Origin: Nostoc linckia NIES-25
GTDB taxonomy: Bacteria; Cyanobacteriota; Cyanobacteriia; Cyanobacteriales; Nostocaceae
Reading direction: 5' to 3'
NCBI RefSeq assembly: GCF_002368035.1
Contig: NZ_AP018222.1
Location: 3,899,534 to 3,963,533 of the forward strand
DNA length: 64,000 bases
Position numbers and translations under genes: made by a program. The notes under the pieces are model-generated. The model did no database searches. It was not told the DNA's origin and saw only the letters and a program-made list of their open reading frames with translations. Position 1 is the stretch's first letter. Every line of letters begins with the position of its first letter. Of the stretch, positions 56,268-64,000 are shown one piece after another.

Positions 56268-57119
56268 TTAATTGGCAGATGTGGGACGGCGAGTTACTAT
56301 TTCTTGAATTTTACCGACGATGTAATCAAGAATTAAGCCGGTGACGCCAATTACTAATACGGCTAGAAAAACTGAACTTAGGTTTAAGCGACTCCATTCG
56401 TCCCAGACGAAAAAGCCGATGCCAATACCACCTGTGAGCATTTCTACGGCGACGATTACCAGCCAAGCTATGCCTAAACTAATTCGCAAACCTGTAAAAA
56501 TATAGGGCAAACTTGCAGGCCAAATGATTTTTACGATCTGCCGCCAACGTGGCATTTCTAATACTTGTGCCACGTTTAAATAATCTTTGGGAACGCTAGA
56601 AACTCCTAAGGCTGTATTAATAATTGTCGGCCATAAGGAAGTGATAAAGATAACAAAAATAGCTGAAGGATCTGCCAGGTTAAAAATAGCTAAAGCAATA
56701 GGCAACCAAGCTAAAGGCGATACGGGTTTAAAAATTTGAATGATGGGATTGAGGGCTAGCATTGCTTGTCTCGACATACCAATGAGAAACCCTAAAGGTA
56801 TGGCTACTACCGCACCTAACAAAAAGCCTAGTAATACTCTTCGCAGACTTGCTATCAACAACCAACCAATTCCTAAGTTACCGGGGCCTCGTTGGTAGAA
56901 GGGATTTAAGATGTAGTCTAGATTCGCTGATAGTGCTTCTGGTGGAGTGGGCATTAATTCGTGGTTGGCAAGTGCAACAATCCACCACAACACGATTATT
57001 CCCAAAAAACCCAAAACAGGTAGAAAGAAGACATCTTTACTGATGACGGGTTTTGTCTTTTTCCAGGCGGCTTGTCCAGCGATCGCGGCGATCGCTGCTA
57101 AATTTAGTTGAAAGATCAT
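56268..57119 (-). CDS. ABC transporter permease (nitrate/sulfonate/bicarbonate type)
   Basis: 283 residues with six transmembrane helices. The EAA-type loop (about 180-210) reads SVPKDYLNVAQVLEMPRWRQ then IIWPASLPYIFTGLRISLG, the standard coupling motif of the NrtB/CmpB/TauC group. It opens the operon of permease, binding protein and ATPase. The substrate is presumed to be an oxyanion or bicarbonate. The leader carries a predicted c-di-AMP riboswitch, not usually linked to nitrate or bicarbonate transporters by textbook regulation. Confidence 0.9.
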   Translation of the reverse strand: MIFQLNLAAIAAIAGQAAWKKTKPVISKDVFFLPVLGFLGIIVLWWIVALANHELMPTPPEALSANLDYILNPFYQRGPGNLGIGWLLIASLRRVLLGFLLGAVVAIPLGFLIGMSRQAMLALNPIIQIFKPVSPLAWLPIALAIFNLADPSAIFVIFITSLWPTIINTALGVSSVPKDYLNVAQVLEMPRWRQIVKIIWPASLPYIFTGLRISLGIAWLVIVAVEMLTGGIGIGFFVWDEWSRLNLSSVFLAVLVIGVTGLILDYIVGKIQEIVTRRPTSAN

Positions 57120-57151
57120 TATGAAACCTCAACAGGGTTAAGTGCAGGTAC

Positions 57152-57178
57152 AAAAAATCGAGCAGTACCAGCCTCGGA
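57152..57178 (-). terminator. Possible riboswitch terminator
   Basis: On the minus strand ccgaggctggtactgctcgg-like sequence can form a short hairpin followed by six T. It lies between the aptamer and the permease start, where an off-switch terminator would be expected. The stem is short, so this is tentative. Confidence 0.45.
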
Positions 57179-57219
57179 CACTGATGAGATCGGAACATTA
57201 TAAAAATGCTGTCTCTTCA

Positions 57220-57488
57220 GTCTCCTCTCAATGCCTACGAAGTTAGCTGACGGGCTAGGGCTGAGAGATGCCCTTCTGAAGAAAGTTGTTAGTTGGGAGT
57301 GAGGAGTCAGAAGTGAGGAGTGAGGAGTGAGGAGTTAATTAAAAACTCATAACTCATAACTCATAACTCATAACTCATAACTCATAACTCATAACTCATA
57401 ACTCATAACTTTCTCCAAGATACGCCCCACAATTTGGTTCCTCCGCTCCAGCGTTACGCACTTTAGATGCGCTGGATTAGGCTGACTT
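57220..57488 (-). promoter_or_regulatory. Cyclic-di-AMP riboswitch (ydaO/yuaA class), copy B
   Basis: Read on the minus strand: ccagcg-cgctgg hairpin, ggagcggaggaacca, attgtggggcgtat. A long variable loop of gagttat repeats follows, then gcatctctcagccctagc, ccgtcagctaacttcg, taggcattgagaggag. These blocks match the ydaO aptamer closely, better than copy A. The loop is expanded by about ten tandem heptamers (57345-57410). It controls the ABC transporter operon starting at 57119. Confidence 0.88.
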
Positions 57489-57961
57489 ACTCTAAAAGGT
57501 ACGAAATTACGCACAATATAACTTCGATGTGAAGAGTATAACATTAACGCTCAGTAAAAATCATCTCTCTTTTAAAAGAATTTGTTATTTTGAATACTCA
57601 ATTTAATTTTTTAGCCTTGTTTTTACGCAGTTAATAACTATTATCTTTTTCGACTGATTTATTTAATTTAGGAACAAAGCCATTGCACAGTAACGGTTAC
57701 AGTAGCAATATACTGAAAAATCAACATTGTAAGATACTAATTTTTTATTCATAACTATTATGTATGTTATACATTATATTTTCATATACTGGCGTTTTTC
57801 GAGCGATACTTAAAGTTTTTGCTAACTTACGCAACGATAGATAAAATCTATTACTTTTGATAGGTGAATTTTGAAACTTTTTTTGGTAAAAAGTCGCTCT
57901 AGTAGATAAACTATTTGCATATGGAAATTAACTCATCTCTCTGTTAGCTGAATTTAACATA
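57489..57961. other. AT-rich divergent promoter region
   Basis: About 470 bp between riboswitch B and the histidine kinase gene. It must contain promoters for both directions. No gene or repeat was recognised. A gtaacggttac palindrome lies at 57691-57701. Confidence 0.5.
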
Positions 57962-59161
57962 ATGGATTTTAGTCAATTCCTGGCTGAAAAAACTGGTACC
58001 ATCCTAGATAAGTGGGTGAAAGCAGTTCGCAAAGATCGACGGATTGAGAGTGCTGATGATTTATCTTATACAGCTATCAAAAATCATATTCCGAATGTTT
58101 TGAAAGCAATGGTAACGGTACTTTCAAAATCTGAGGAAAATGATATTCAGTCGATAATTGTTGCCAGTTTTGAGCATGGGGCGATTCGAGCCGAACAAGG
58201 TTTTGATGCAACAGAAATTGCCAGAGAATATCATCTATTAAGAACAGTAATATTCGACACTATTCAAGCAGATTTATTGCAAGGAACGCCCGCAGAGATA
58301 ATTCGTTCTATGCGTTTAATTGACACTATTGTAGATGAAGCGATCGCTCGGTGTTTCAAGAGTTATCTTGAAGAACGCTTGCGAGAGTTGAGGCAGTTAC
58401 AAACATCATTAACGCTGCACAATCAGGAATTGACACGATTAATTAGCGCCAATCAAGAGTATATTTCCCAACTAGCCCACGAATTAAAACATCCCTTAAC
58501 TTCAATTATTGGTTACTCGGATTTATTTTTACGCCAACAACGAAAAAAGTCCAAGATAAAAGACAATTATACCAATTTAGAACACATCGAACGAGTGCTA
58601 CGCAATGGCAGACAATTACTCCACTTAATTAATGATGTGCTGGAACTTTCGCGGTATGATGCCGGACAAATAAAACTCCAACTCGCACCCACCAATGTGC
58701 CGGAACTCATTAATAATGTCTATGAAATGTTGGAACCTTTAGCTGCGGATAAAAAATTACAAATCGTAGTAGATTGCGAACGCGCTCCTCAAGAATTAAT
58801 TACAGACTCATTTCAATTGCAACAGATTCTTACAAATCTTCTTAGTAATGCAATTCGTTATACAGAGTCTGGGACTATTATTGTAATGTGTCAAGTGTTG
58901 GAAAAAGACAGATGGGCGATCGCAGTTTCTGACACTGGAATTGGCATTGCACCGGAAGACCAAGGCCAGATATTTGAACCCTATTTTCGCGTCAGTGCTG
59001 GCGATCGTCCTTACCTTCCTGATAGTACAGGATTAGGATTGGCAATAGTTTGGCGGTTAGTAAAACTATTACAAGGTGAAATTAACTTAGTTTCTGAAGT
59101 GGGGGTTGGTTCAACTTTCACCGTAATTTTGCCATTGGAATTAGAAGTAGAAAAAAGTTAA
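57962..59161 (+). CDS. Soluble sensor histidine kinase with RsbRD-type N-terminus
   Basis: 399 residues. Residues about 1-150 resemble the RsbR/RsbRD N-terminal helical sensor domain (FLAEKTGTILDKWVKAV and DATEIAREYHLLR). A short coiled coil precedes the H-box AHELKHPLTSIIGYSDL (about 176). The ATPase part has the N-box NLLSNAIRYTE, G1 SDTGIGI, F-box FEPYFRV and G2 GLGLAIV. No transmembrane helix and no receiver domain. It stands alone without an adjacent response regulator, so its partner is unknown. Close to the riboswitch-led ABC operon but divergent. Confidence 0.9.
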   Translation: MDFSQFLAEKTGTILDKWVKAVRKDRRIESADDLSYTAIKNHIPNVLKAMVTVLSKSEENDIQSIIVASFEHGAIRAEQGFDATEIAREYHLLRTVIFDTIQADLLQGTPAEIIRSMRLIDTIVDEAIARCFKSYLEERLRELRQLQTSLTLHNQELTRLISANQEYISQLAHELKHPLTSIIGYSDLFLRQQRKKSKIKDNYTNLEHIERVLRNGRQLLHLINDVLELSRYDAGQIKLQLAPTNVPELINNVYEMLEPLAADKKLQIVVDCERAPQELITDSFQLQQILTNLLSNAIRYTESGTIIVMCQVLEKDRWAIAVSDTGIGIAPEDQGQIFEPYFRVSAGDRPYLPDSTGLGLAIVWRLVKLLQGEINLVSEVGVGSTFTVILPLELEVEKS

Positions 59162-59223
59162 TTTGACACCAAAATCTCCCAATCTCTCTCTGCGCCTCTG
59201 CGCCTCTGCGTGAAAAAATAACT

Positions 59224-59907
59224 CTACAATAAACCTTGCTTTTTCAACTTAGCTAACGCATCTTCAGCAGCAGCTTTTTCAGCATCTTTTTTATTACGTC
59301 CCTTACCTTCACCGTAAATCTTTTCACCTACATATACTTTGGCTACGAATTCTGGTGCATGAGATAAACCTCCAGTTTGGACTGTGACATATTTAGGAGG
59401 AGTTTGGGTAACATTGCGTTGTACCCATTCTTGAAAGCGATTTTTTGAGTCTACATTAGAGCGAGAAACAACAATTTGTTCGGGTACAGAATCAAATAGT
59501 GGTTCTATAATTGCGCGAACTGCTTCAATATCTGAATTATTGTCTAGATAATAAGCAGCGAGAACAGCTTCAAATGTGCTGCTAAGTAAATTTGGATTAT
59601 AGTATCCTCCGTCTTGAATAGCACCTTTTCCTAGCCGCATTTTAAAGTTTAAATCTACTTCTTCAGCGAATTTTGCCAATTGCTTTTCATCTACCAATGC
59701 AGAACGTCGCCGCGTTAATTCATCTTCTCCCTTTTCTGGGTGACGGCGATAGAGATATTCACCACTTAAAAAATTCAGCAAAGCATCACCGAGAAATTCA
59801 AGACGTTCGTTATGTTCCCCTTCTCCTGGGTTTTCATGAACATAAGAACGGTGAGTCAGCGCACGGCGTAAAAGTTTTTCATCACGAAATGTTAGAAGTT
59901 TGTGCAT
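59224..59907 (-). CDS. rnc: Ribonuclease III
   Basis: 227 residues. The catalytic helix NERLEFLGDALLNFLSGEY is at about 33-51, and the second acidic cluster is in LLSSTFEAVLAAYYLD near 110. The C-terminal dsRNA-binding domain (about 155-225) has NRFQEWVQRN and GKGRNKKDAEKAAAEDAL. It cleaves double-stranded RNA in rRNA and mRNA processing. The upstream gene, NYN-LOTUS, has its own terminator, so rnc is probably separately transcribed. Confidence 0.95.
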   Translation of the reverse strand: MHKLLTFRDEKLLRRALTHRSYVHENPGEGEHNERLEFLGDALLNFLSGEYLYRRHPEKGEDELTRRRSALVDEKQLAKFAEEVDLNFKMRLGKGAIQDGGYYNPNLLSSTFEAVLAAYYLDNNSDIEAVRAIIEPLFDSVPEQIVVSRSNVDSKNRFQEWVQRNVTQTPPKYVTVQTGGLSHAPEFVAKVYVGEKIYGEGKGRNKKDAEKAAAEDALAKLKKQGLL

Positions 59908-59976
59908 TTTTACGTTTTATATTGTTGCAAAAAGAGATTAGTAGAAACTTGTAAAAGTATGACTGTCTTCAGACAT

Positions 59977-60000
59977 CAAAAAACCGCAACTAGCGGTTTT
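59977..60000 (-). terminator. Intrinsic terminator of the NYN-LOTUS gene
   Basis: On the minus strand, aaaaccgc-tagtt-gcggtttt is a perfect 8-bp stem ending in a T run, 46 bp after the stop codon at 60046. Confidence 0.85.
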
Positions 60001-60045
60001 AGTAAAACCCAGTTTTTTTAATTAACTGAGTTTTTAAAAGCTATT

Positions 60046-60846
60046 TTAGGCAGCGAGTTTGTCTAACTCAATTAAAAACAATTCCTGGTCTTGCCTGTGA
60101 ACTTTACCATCTTTTACAGCAGCCTCAACAAACTGGCTGAAGCTTTTAAATTTCTTGCCATCAGGTTTTTGTATTGAAGAAAATCCTTGATAATTAGCAC
60201 AGTTTTGACGCATGAATTTGTCAATGCGACCAAACACGGTAGGCTTACCTTGGCTTAAGGTAGTGTTAATAGCTTTAATTAGATAATCTATAGCCTCATT
60301 GTAATTAATCTGAGACACAATATCTGTGTTTCGAGTTTTAGCCTGATGGTTATTAGCAACTATTTGAGGTAATTCATCTACAAAGTAGAAATTCTCATTA
60401 CCAACTAGGTTAATCAATTTTGAATTTTCACTACCTCGTTGGGCAAAGACAATAACTTTTTTACCCATAGCTTTGAGAATAGCAATTAATACAGCAAAGT
60501 CCTTGTCTCCTGAGAATAGGATAATCTTATTTAGAGAAGGATTAAAAGCAACAGCCTTATAACAGTCATCTTTAAGTCGTTTATCTGCACTATTCTTTGA
60601 GGAGTCGGGAACATTAACACATCTAAAACCAAGTTCTTTTAGCTTATTTTTTGAAACAACTTGGTCTTTATGCTGTGAACTGTAATAAATATTTTTGCAA
60701 AATACAGTTCCCTGAGATTCTGCAAATTGCAGTGCTAAACTAGCGAATTTTGTGATTAACGAAACGTTCTGAAGATCGCAAAAGATAGCAATAGAATTTT
60801 TTTGTTTGCTTGTTTGTCTGTTGGAAGATTGATTTGCGTATGTCAT
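60046..60846 (-). CDS. NYN-domain ribonuclease-like protein with LOTUS/OST-HTH domain
   Basis: 266 residues from ATG 60846 (MTYANQSSNRQ); an 18-residue upstream extension is in frame but less likely. The NYN (PIN-like) domain, about 18-165, shows IAIFCDLQNV (Asp and Asn), DDCYKAVAFNP and ILFSGDKDFAVLIAIL (Asp-Asp cluster). The C-terminal OST-HTH/LOTUS domain is about 185-265 (YLIKAINTTLSQ, KFMRQNCANYQGFSS, LFLIEL). NYN-LOTUS proteins are LabA/LabA-like in cyanobacteria and linked to RNA metabolism or circadian output. A long hairpin lies just upstream of the gene. Confidence 0.85.
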   Translation of the reverse strand: MTYANQSSNRQTSKQKNSIAIFCDLQNVSLITKFASLALQFAESQGTVFCKNIYYSSQHKDQVVSKNKLKELGFRCVNVPDSSKNSADKRLKDDCYKAVAFNPSLNKIILFSGDKDFAVLIAILKAMGKKVIVFAQRGSENSKLINLVGNENFYFVDELPQIVANNHQAKTRNTDIVSQINYNEAIDYLIKAINTTLSQGKPTVFGRIDKFMRQNCANYQGFSSIQKPDGKKFKSFSQFVEAAVKDGKVHRQDQELFLIELDKLAA

Positions 60847-60990
60847 TGTAATGTATCCAGTATTTTTTGTTGAACTGGACAGCTTCAATAAATCACACAT
60901 CTAGCAGTAGCAGGACTTCATACAAGGAATTTGTACTCAAAAAGTACTTCGCTGCAATAAAGCTTTCTACTGTCGCTTGAGTTTGGTTTA

Positions 60991-61180
60991 AGTCTCAGCA
61001 GCAAGAATTCCTGGCTTCCTACCAAGTTTCGCGTCATCCTTTCCTCTGAACATTTGTCCGAACATCTTGTCTTTCCATTGAAAGTCTAATCAATTACTAG
61101 ACTAAACTTTCAGCTAAATGCTCAGCCGAAGGGATGACACGAAGCTCGGCAGGAAACTAGGAATTGTTGCTGCTGAGACA
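60991..61180. ncRNA. Long imperfect inverted repeat, possible structured leader RNA
   Basis: Left arm 60991-61045 and right arm 61118-61180 pair over about 55 positions with few mismatches (gtctcagcagcaa / ttgctgctgagac ends). The 75-nt loop holds a second nested hairpin (gaaagtcta / tagactaaactttc). It lies 145 bp upstream of the NYN-LOTUS start on the minus strand. It may be a leader, a separate RNA or a MITE. Confidence 0.5.
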
Positions 61181-61478
61181 ACTACCAAAAACCTGCGCTT
61201 TAGAGTGCGGTTATTTATGTTGTCTTGAATACACATTCGCATACTTAATCTCAAACTGTCAATATGGTGATTTATGAAGATTTGCAAAAGCGATCGCCTG
61301 ATATAATCCTACTTAAACTGGGTTCGATATTAAGAAAGGGGCAGGTAATAAGATGAAAATCACATCAAATCTACTAACCTCCCCCAAGCGAGGTAGCTAT
61401 AACCAACAATTGCTTTTGATGTGGCAATTTTGTTAGAACCAAGATAACAAAGGTATTAATTATATAAAGTGAGAAAAT

Positions 61479-61736
61479 ATGTACATCCAAATTAAGCCAG
61501 AATTAGAGCAATTTATTCAGGCGCAGCTTGCAAGTGGTAGATTTGCTAGTGCAGATGATGTAATAAATGAAGCCTTTAAACTGCTACAAGAAAGAGAACA
61601 GCGAATTGAAGAATTACGGCAAAAAATTGCTGTAGGAACTGAACAAATCGCTAAAGGGCAAATAACTGATGGTGAAGTTGTATTTGCCAGATTCAAAGAA
61701 AAAATTCGTCGAATTGCTGAGGAGTCTTCTGAATGA
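61479..61736 (+). CDS. parD: ParD-family antitoxin (orphan)
   Basis: 85 residues. The ribbon-helix-helix N-terminus (YIQIKPELEQFIQAQLAS then RFASADDVINEAFKLLQ) and charged helical C-terminus are those of ParD/type II antitoxins. The stop TGA overlaps an ATG (61733), as in normal parDE operons, but that downstream frame ends after 27 codons. The antitoxin looks intact, the toxin lost. Confidence 0.8.
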   Translation: MYIQIKPELEQFIQAQLASGRFASADDVINEAFKLLQEREQRIEELRQKIAVGTEQIAKGQITDGEVVFARFKEKIRRIAEESSE

Positions 61737-61816
61737 GCAATTATTCACTTAAGGAAAATATTTCAAATATCCGACTTTTCAAAGAAGTCGGATATTTCTC
61801 ACTTGATATAAATTAA
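61733..61816 (+). pseudogene. Possible stub of a ParE toxin
   Basis: 27 codons starting MSNYSLKENIS in the ATGA overlap position expected for parE; ParE proteins commonly open with M-S-x-Y-x-L. The rest of the toxin is missing and the frame runs through a perfect hairpin (61765-61797). Tentative. Confidence 0.4.
61765..61797 (+). terminator. Perfect hairpin after the ParD operon
   Basis: 13-bp perfect stem aaatatccgactt / aagtcggatattt with a 7-nt loop. The T run is short, so it may be a bidirectional terminator shared with the convergent glucosidase gene. Confidence 0.65.
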
Positions 61817-61823
61817 CGTATTC

Positions 61824-64000
61824 TTATGCTAAAGCGATCGCTTTTTTACCCTCATCATTTTTTTGGCCATGATATTGTGTTTTATGCTCCCCACATTCCT
61901 GGATTAATTTAGCAACTAAACCTGTCCATCCTGTTTGGTGGCTAGCTCCAATTCCGGCGCCATTATCACCATGAAAATACTCATAGAATAAAATCAAATC
62001 CTGCCAATGGGGGTCATTTTGAAACTTTTGCGTTGCACCATAAACAGGACGTTTACCAGATGAATCTTTTAAGAAAATTCTCGTTAACCTTTGAGATAAT
62101 TCTGATGCAATTTCGCCAAGTGTCATCATCTTACCAGAACCTGTAGGACATTCCAATTTAAAATCATCTCCTAAATAAGAATGAAACTTTTGTAGAGATT
62201 CTATTAGTAAAAAATTCACCGGAAACCAAATAGGGCCGCGCCAGTTAGAATTCCCACCAAATAAACCACTACTAGATTCGGCAGGTTCATAATCTACACG
62301 AAATTGACAACCGTTAACATCAAAAATATAGGGATGTTCAGCGTGAAATCTGGAAAGTGCGCGAATACCGTAGGGACTAAAAAACTCGCTTTCATCGAGC
62401 ATTTTTTGGAGAATACTTCTGAGTTTATCTCTAGAAACGATCGCCAGCAATCTCCTAGCACCAATTCCCTTTGTTTCCATGCAAGCTACATTTTGTCGCA
62501 AGTCAGGACGGTTGCGGATAAACCATTCCAAACGCTTTTTAAAACCCGGAAGCATTTTTAAGGTTTCTGGTTCAATTGTTTCAATGGCAAACAGAGGAAT
62601 TAATCCTACTATTGACCGGACTTTTAAGGTAATTTGCTGCTCATTTAAATGCAGTACATCGTAGTAAAAACCGTCTGATTCGTTCCATAAACTTGCTTCC
62701 ATTTCGCCAATTTTATTCATTGCATCAGCGATGTATAGAAAATGTTCAAAAAACTTGGTGGCGATGTCTTCATAAACAGGATTAGCCTTAGCTAATTCTA
62801 ACGCGATCGCCAACATATTTAAACAATACATTCCCATCCAACTTGTACCATCAGATTGGTCTATATGTCCACCTGTGGGAAGTTCTGCACTACGGTCAAA
62901 TACGCCAATATTATCTAATCCTAAAAATCCACCTTGAAAAACATTGTTACCTTTGGCGTCTTTCCGATTCACCCACCAGGTAAAATTGAGCATCAGCTTT
63001 TGAAAAACTCGTTCTAAAAACTGTCGGTCTGTTCGTCCATAAATTTTTTGTTCAATCTGATAAATCCGTAAAGTTGCCCAAGCATGAACGGGTGGATTAA
63101 CATCACTAAATTTCCACTCATAAGCAGGAATTTGTCCATTAGGATGCATATACCATTCCCGCGTTAAAACATCCAATTGATATTTAGCAAATTCTGGGTC
63201 AATCATTGCCAAAGGAATGGTATGAAATGCTAAATCCCAAGCAGCATACCAAGGATATTCCCACTTATCAGGCATCGAAAGAATATCTTCATTATATAGA
63301 TGAAACCATTCTTGATTTCTGCCATTTTGGCGTTCTGGTGGTGGCGGTGGTGCGTTGCGATCGCCTTTTAACCAATCCTCTACAATATAATGATAAAATT
63401 GCTTGCTCCACAACATCCCGGCAAATGCTTGTCGCTGCACATTCCGCATATCTTCACTCAGAGAATGTGGTGCAATTCGTTGATAAAATTCGTCTGCTTC
63501 GTGTTGTCGCTTCCCAAATATGACATCAAAATCTTTGCCTAATGGCTCAACTAAATTTTGTGTATCGCTGAGCCGTAATTTCACAATTTTAGTTTCGCCT
63601 GCATCAATTTTTAATATATAATTAACAGATGCTTTAGTACCTATTTTATCTGGATTTACAGCTTCTTTTAATCATTCTACAATATAATCATTAATACCAT
63701 CTTTTACATAAGCAGATGCATTGCTATAACCAAACAACTTTTGATAATTTGTTTCATTTTCTGTAAATAAAATCTCGGTTGCTTCTTGACAATATAGCCA
63801 CCTCATTCCTAAAGTTGGATGAGACGCCTCAATGGTATTGCAACTATCACTTAAATTAACTTCTTTTAAAATAGGTTTGCTATCATCCCCATTCCAAGAC
63901 CAAGTATTGCGAAACCAAAGAGTAGGTAAAAGATGTAGTGTCTTTGCTTCTACTCCTCGATTAACTACTTTAATTTGGATGAGAATATCTTCTGCGGAAT
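61824..64000 (-). pseudogene. GH63/MGH1-like glucosidase, interrupted by an in-frame TGA and cut by the window end
   Basis: The intact 586-codon part (ATG 63584 to 61824) carries the (alpha/alpha)6-barrel features of GH63-like glucosidases: YPWYAAWDLAFHTIP, WATLRIYQ, DNIGVFDRS, NSNWRGPIWFPVN and the C-terminal WTGLVAKLI. The same frame continues without ATG for at least 138 more codons to the window edge (residues NRGVEAKTLHLLPTLWFRNTW and others), broken only by TGA at 63672-63674 in YIVE*LKEAVNP. Family members extend across this region, so the true gene starts outside the window. Either a nonsense mutation or a sequencing error splits it. Confidence 0.8.

Noticed and set aside
57691..57701. 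NtcA site between the ABC operon and the histidine kinase
   Set aside because: gtaacggttac is palindromic but does not have the GTA-N8-TAC spacing.

Overview
The window is chromosomal DNA of a filamentous, probably heterocyst-forming cyanobacterium of the Nostocales type. The evidence is the frequent HIP1 octamer (gcgatcgc), heptanucleotide short tandem repeats and palindromic repeats between genes, a pair of high-light-inducible proteins, cyanobacterial NB-ARC/TPR and DUF29 proteins, and a kdp operon with a short KdpD. No rRNA, tRNA, CRISPR array or intact insertion sequence was seen. Most genes are single or in short operons, with intergenic gaps full of mobile-looking repeats.

Layout. 0-11 kb: a seven-repeat SBBP propeller protein, rubrerythrin, an orphan HlyD-type adaptor, a LysR regulator, a CadD-type transporter, a DUF202 protein, a methyltransferase and thioredoxin. 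11-20 kb: a region rich in toxin-antitoxin modules. It holds a DUF433/DUF5615 pair with one nonsense codon in each partner, an orphan antitoxin-like gene, HicAB and VapBC. It also holds fabG, a 21-bp minisatellite, a 1007-residue NB-ARC/TPR protein and an MGME1-like nuclease. 20-30 kb: an XPB-like helicase overlapping its DUF790 (Bax1-type) nuclease partner, a class III adenylate cyclase, a TPR protein, an Ada methyltransferase and a SucCD-like pair that lacks the catalytic His and its Glu partner. 30-36 kb: a membrane-anchored protein, nuclease-like genes, a FetB-like permease and a DegT/DnrJ aminotransferase. 36-43 kb: kdpABCD, then a 1.1-kb gap with a nested repeat. 43-51 kb: twin DUF29 genes, a dienelactone hydrolase, a large repeat membrane protein and two Hlips. 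51-57.5 kb: two transport units, each behind a predicted cyclic-di-AMP (ydaO/yuaA) riboswitch. One is a universal stress protein plus SLC13/ArsB permease; the other is a nitrate/bicarbonate-type ABC transporter. 58-64 kb: a soluble histidine kinase, RNase III, a NYN-LOTUS protein with a long hairpin upstream, an orphan ParD and a glucosidase gene interrupted by a stop codon and cut by the window edge.

How it works together. The most coherent theme is ion and solute homeostasis. Kdp potassium uptake, a USP/permease unit and an ABC uptake system lie within about 20 kb, and two of these units carry c-di-AMP riboswitches whose variable loops contain short tandem repeats. The second theme is genome fluidity: intergenic repeats have been absorbed into at least three coding regions, and single nonsense codons interrupt at least three genes.
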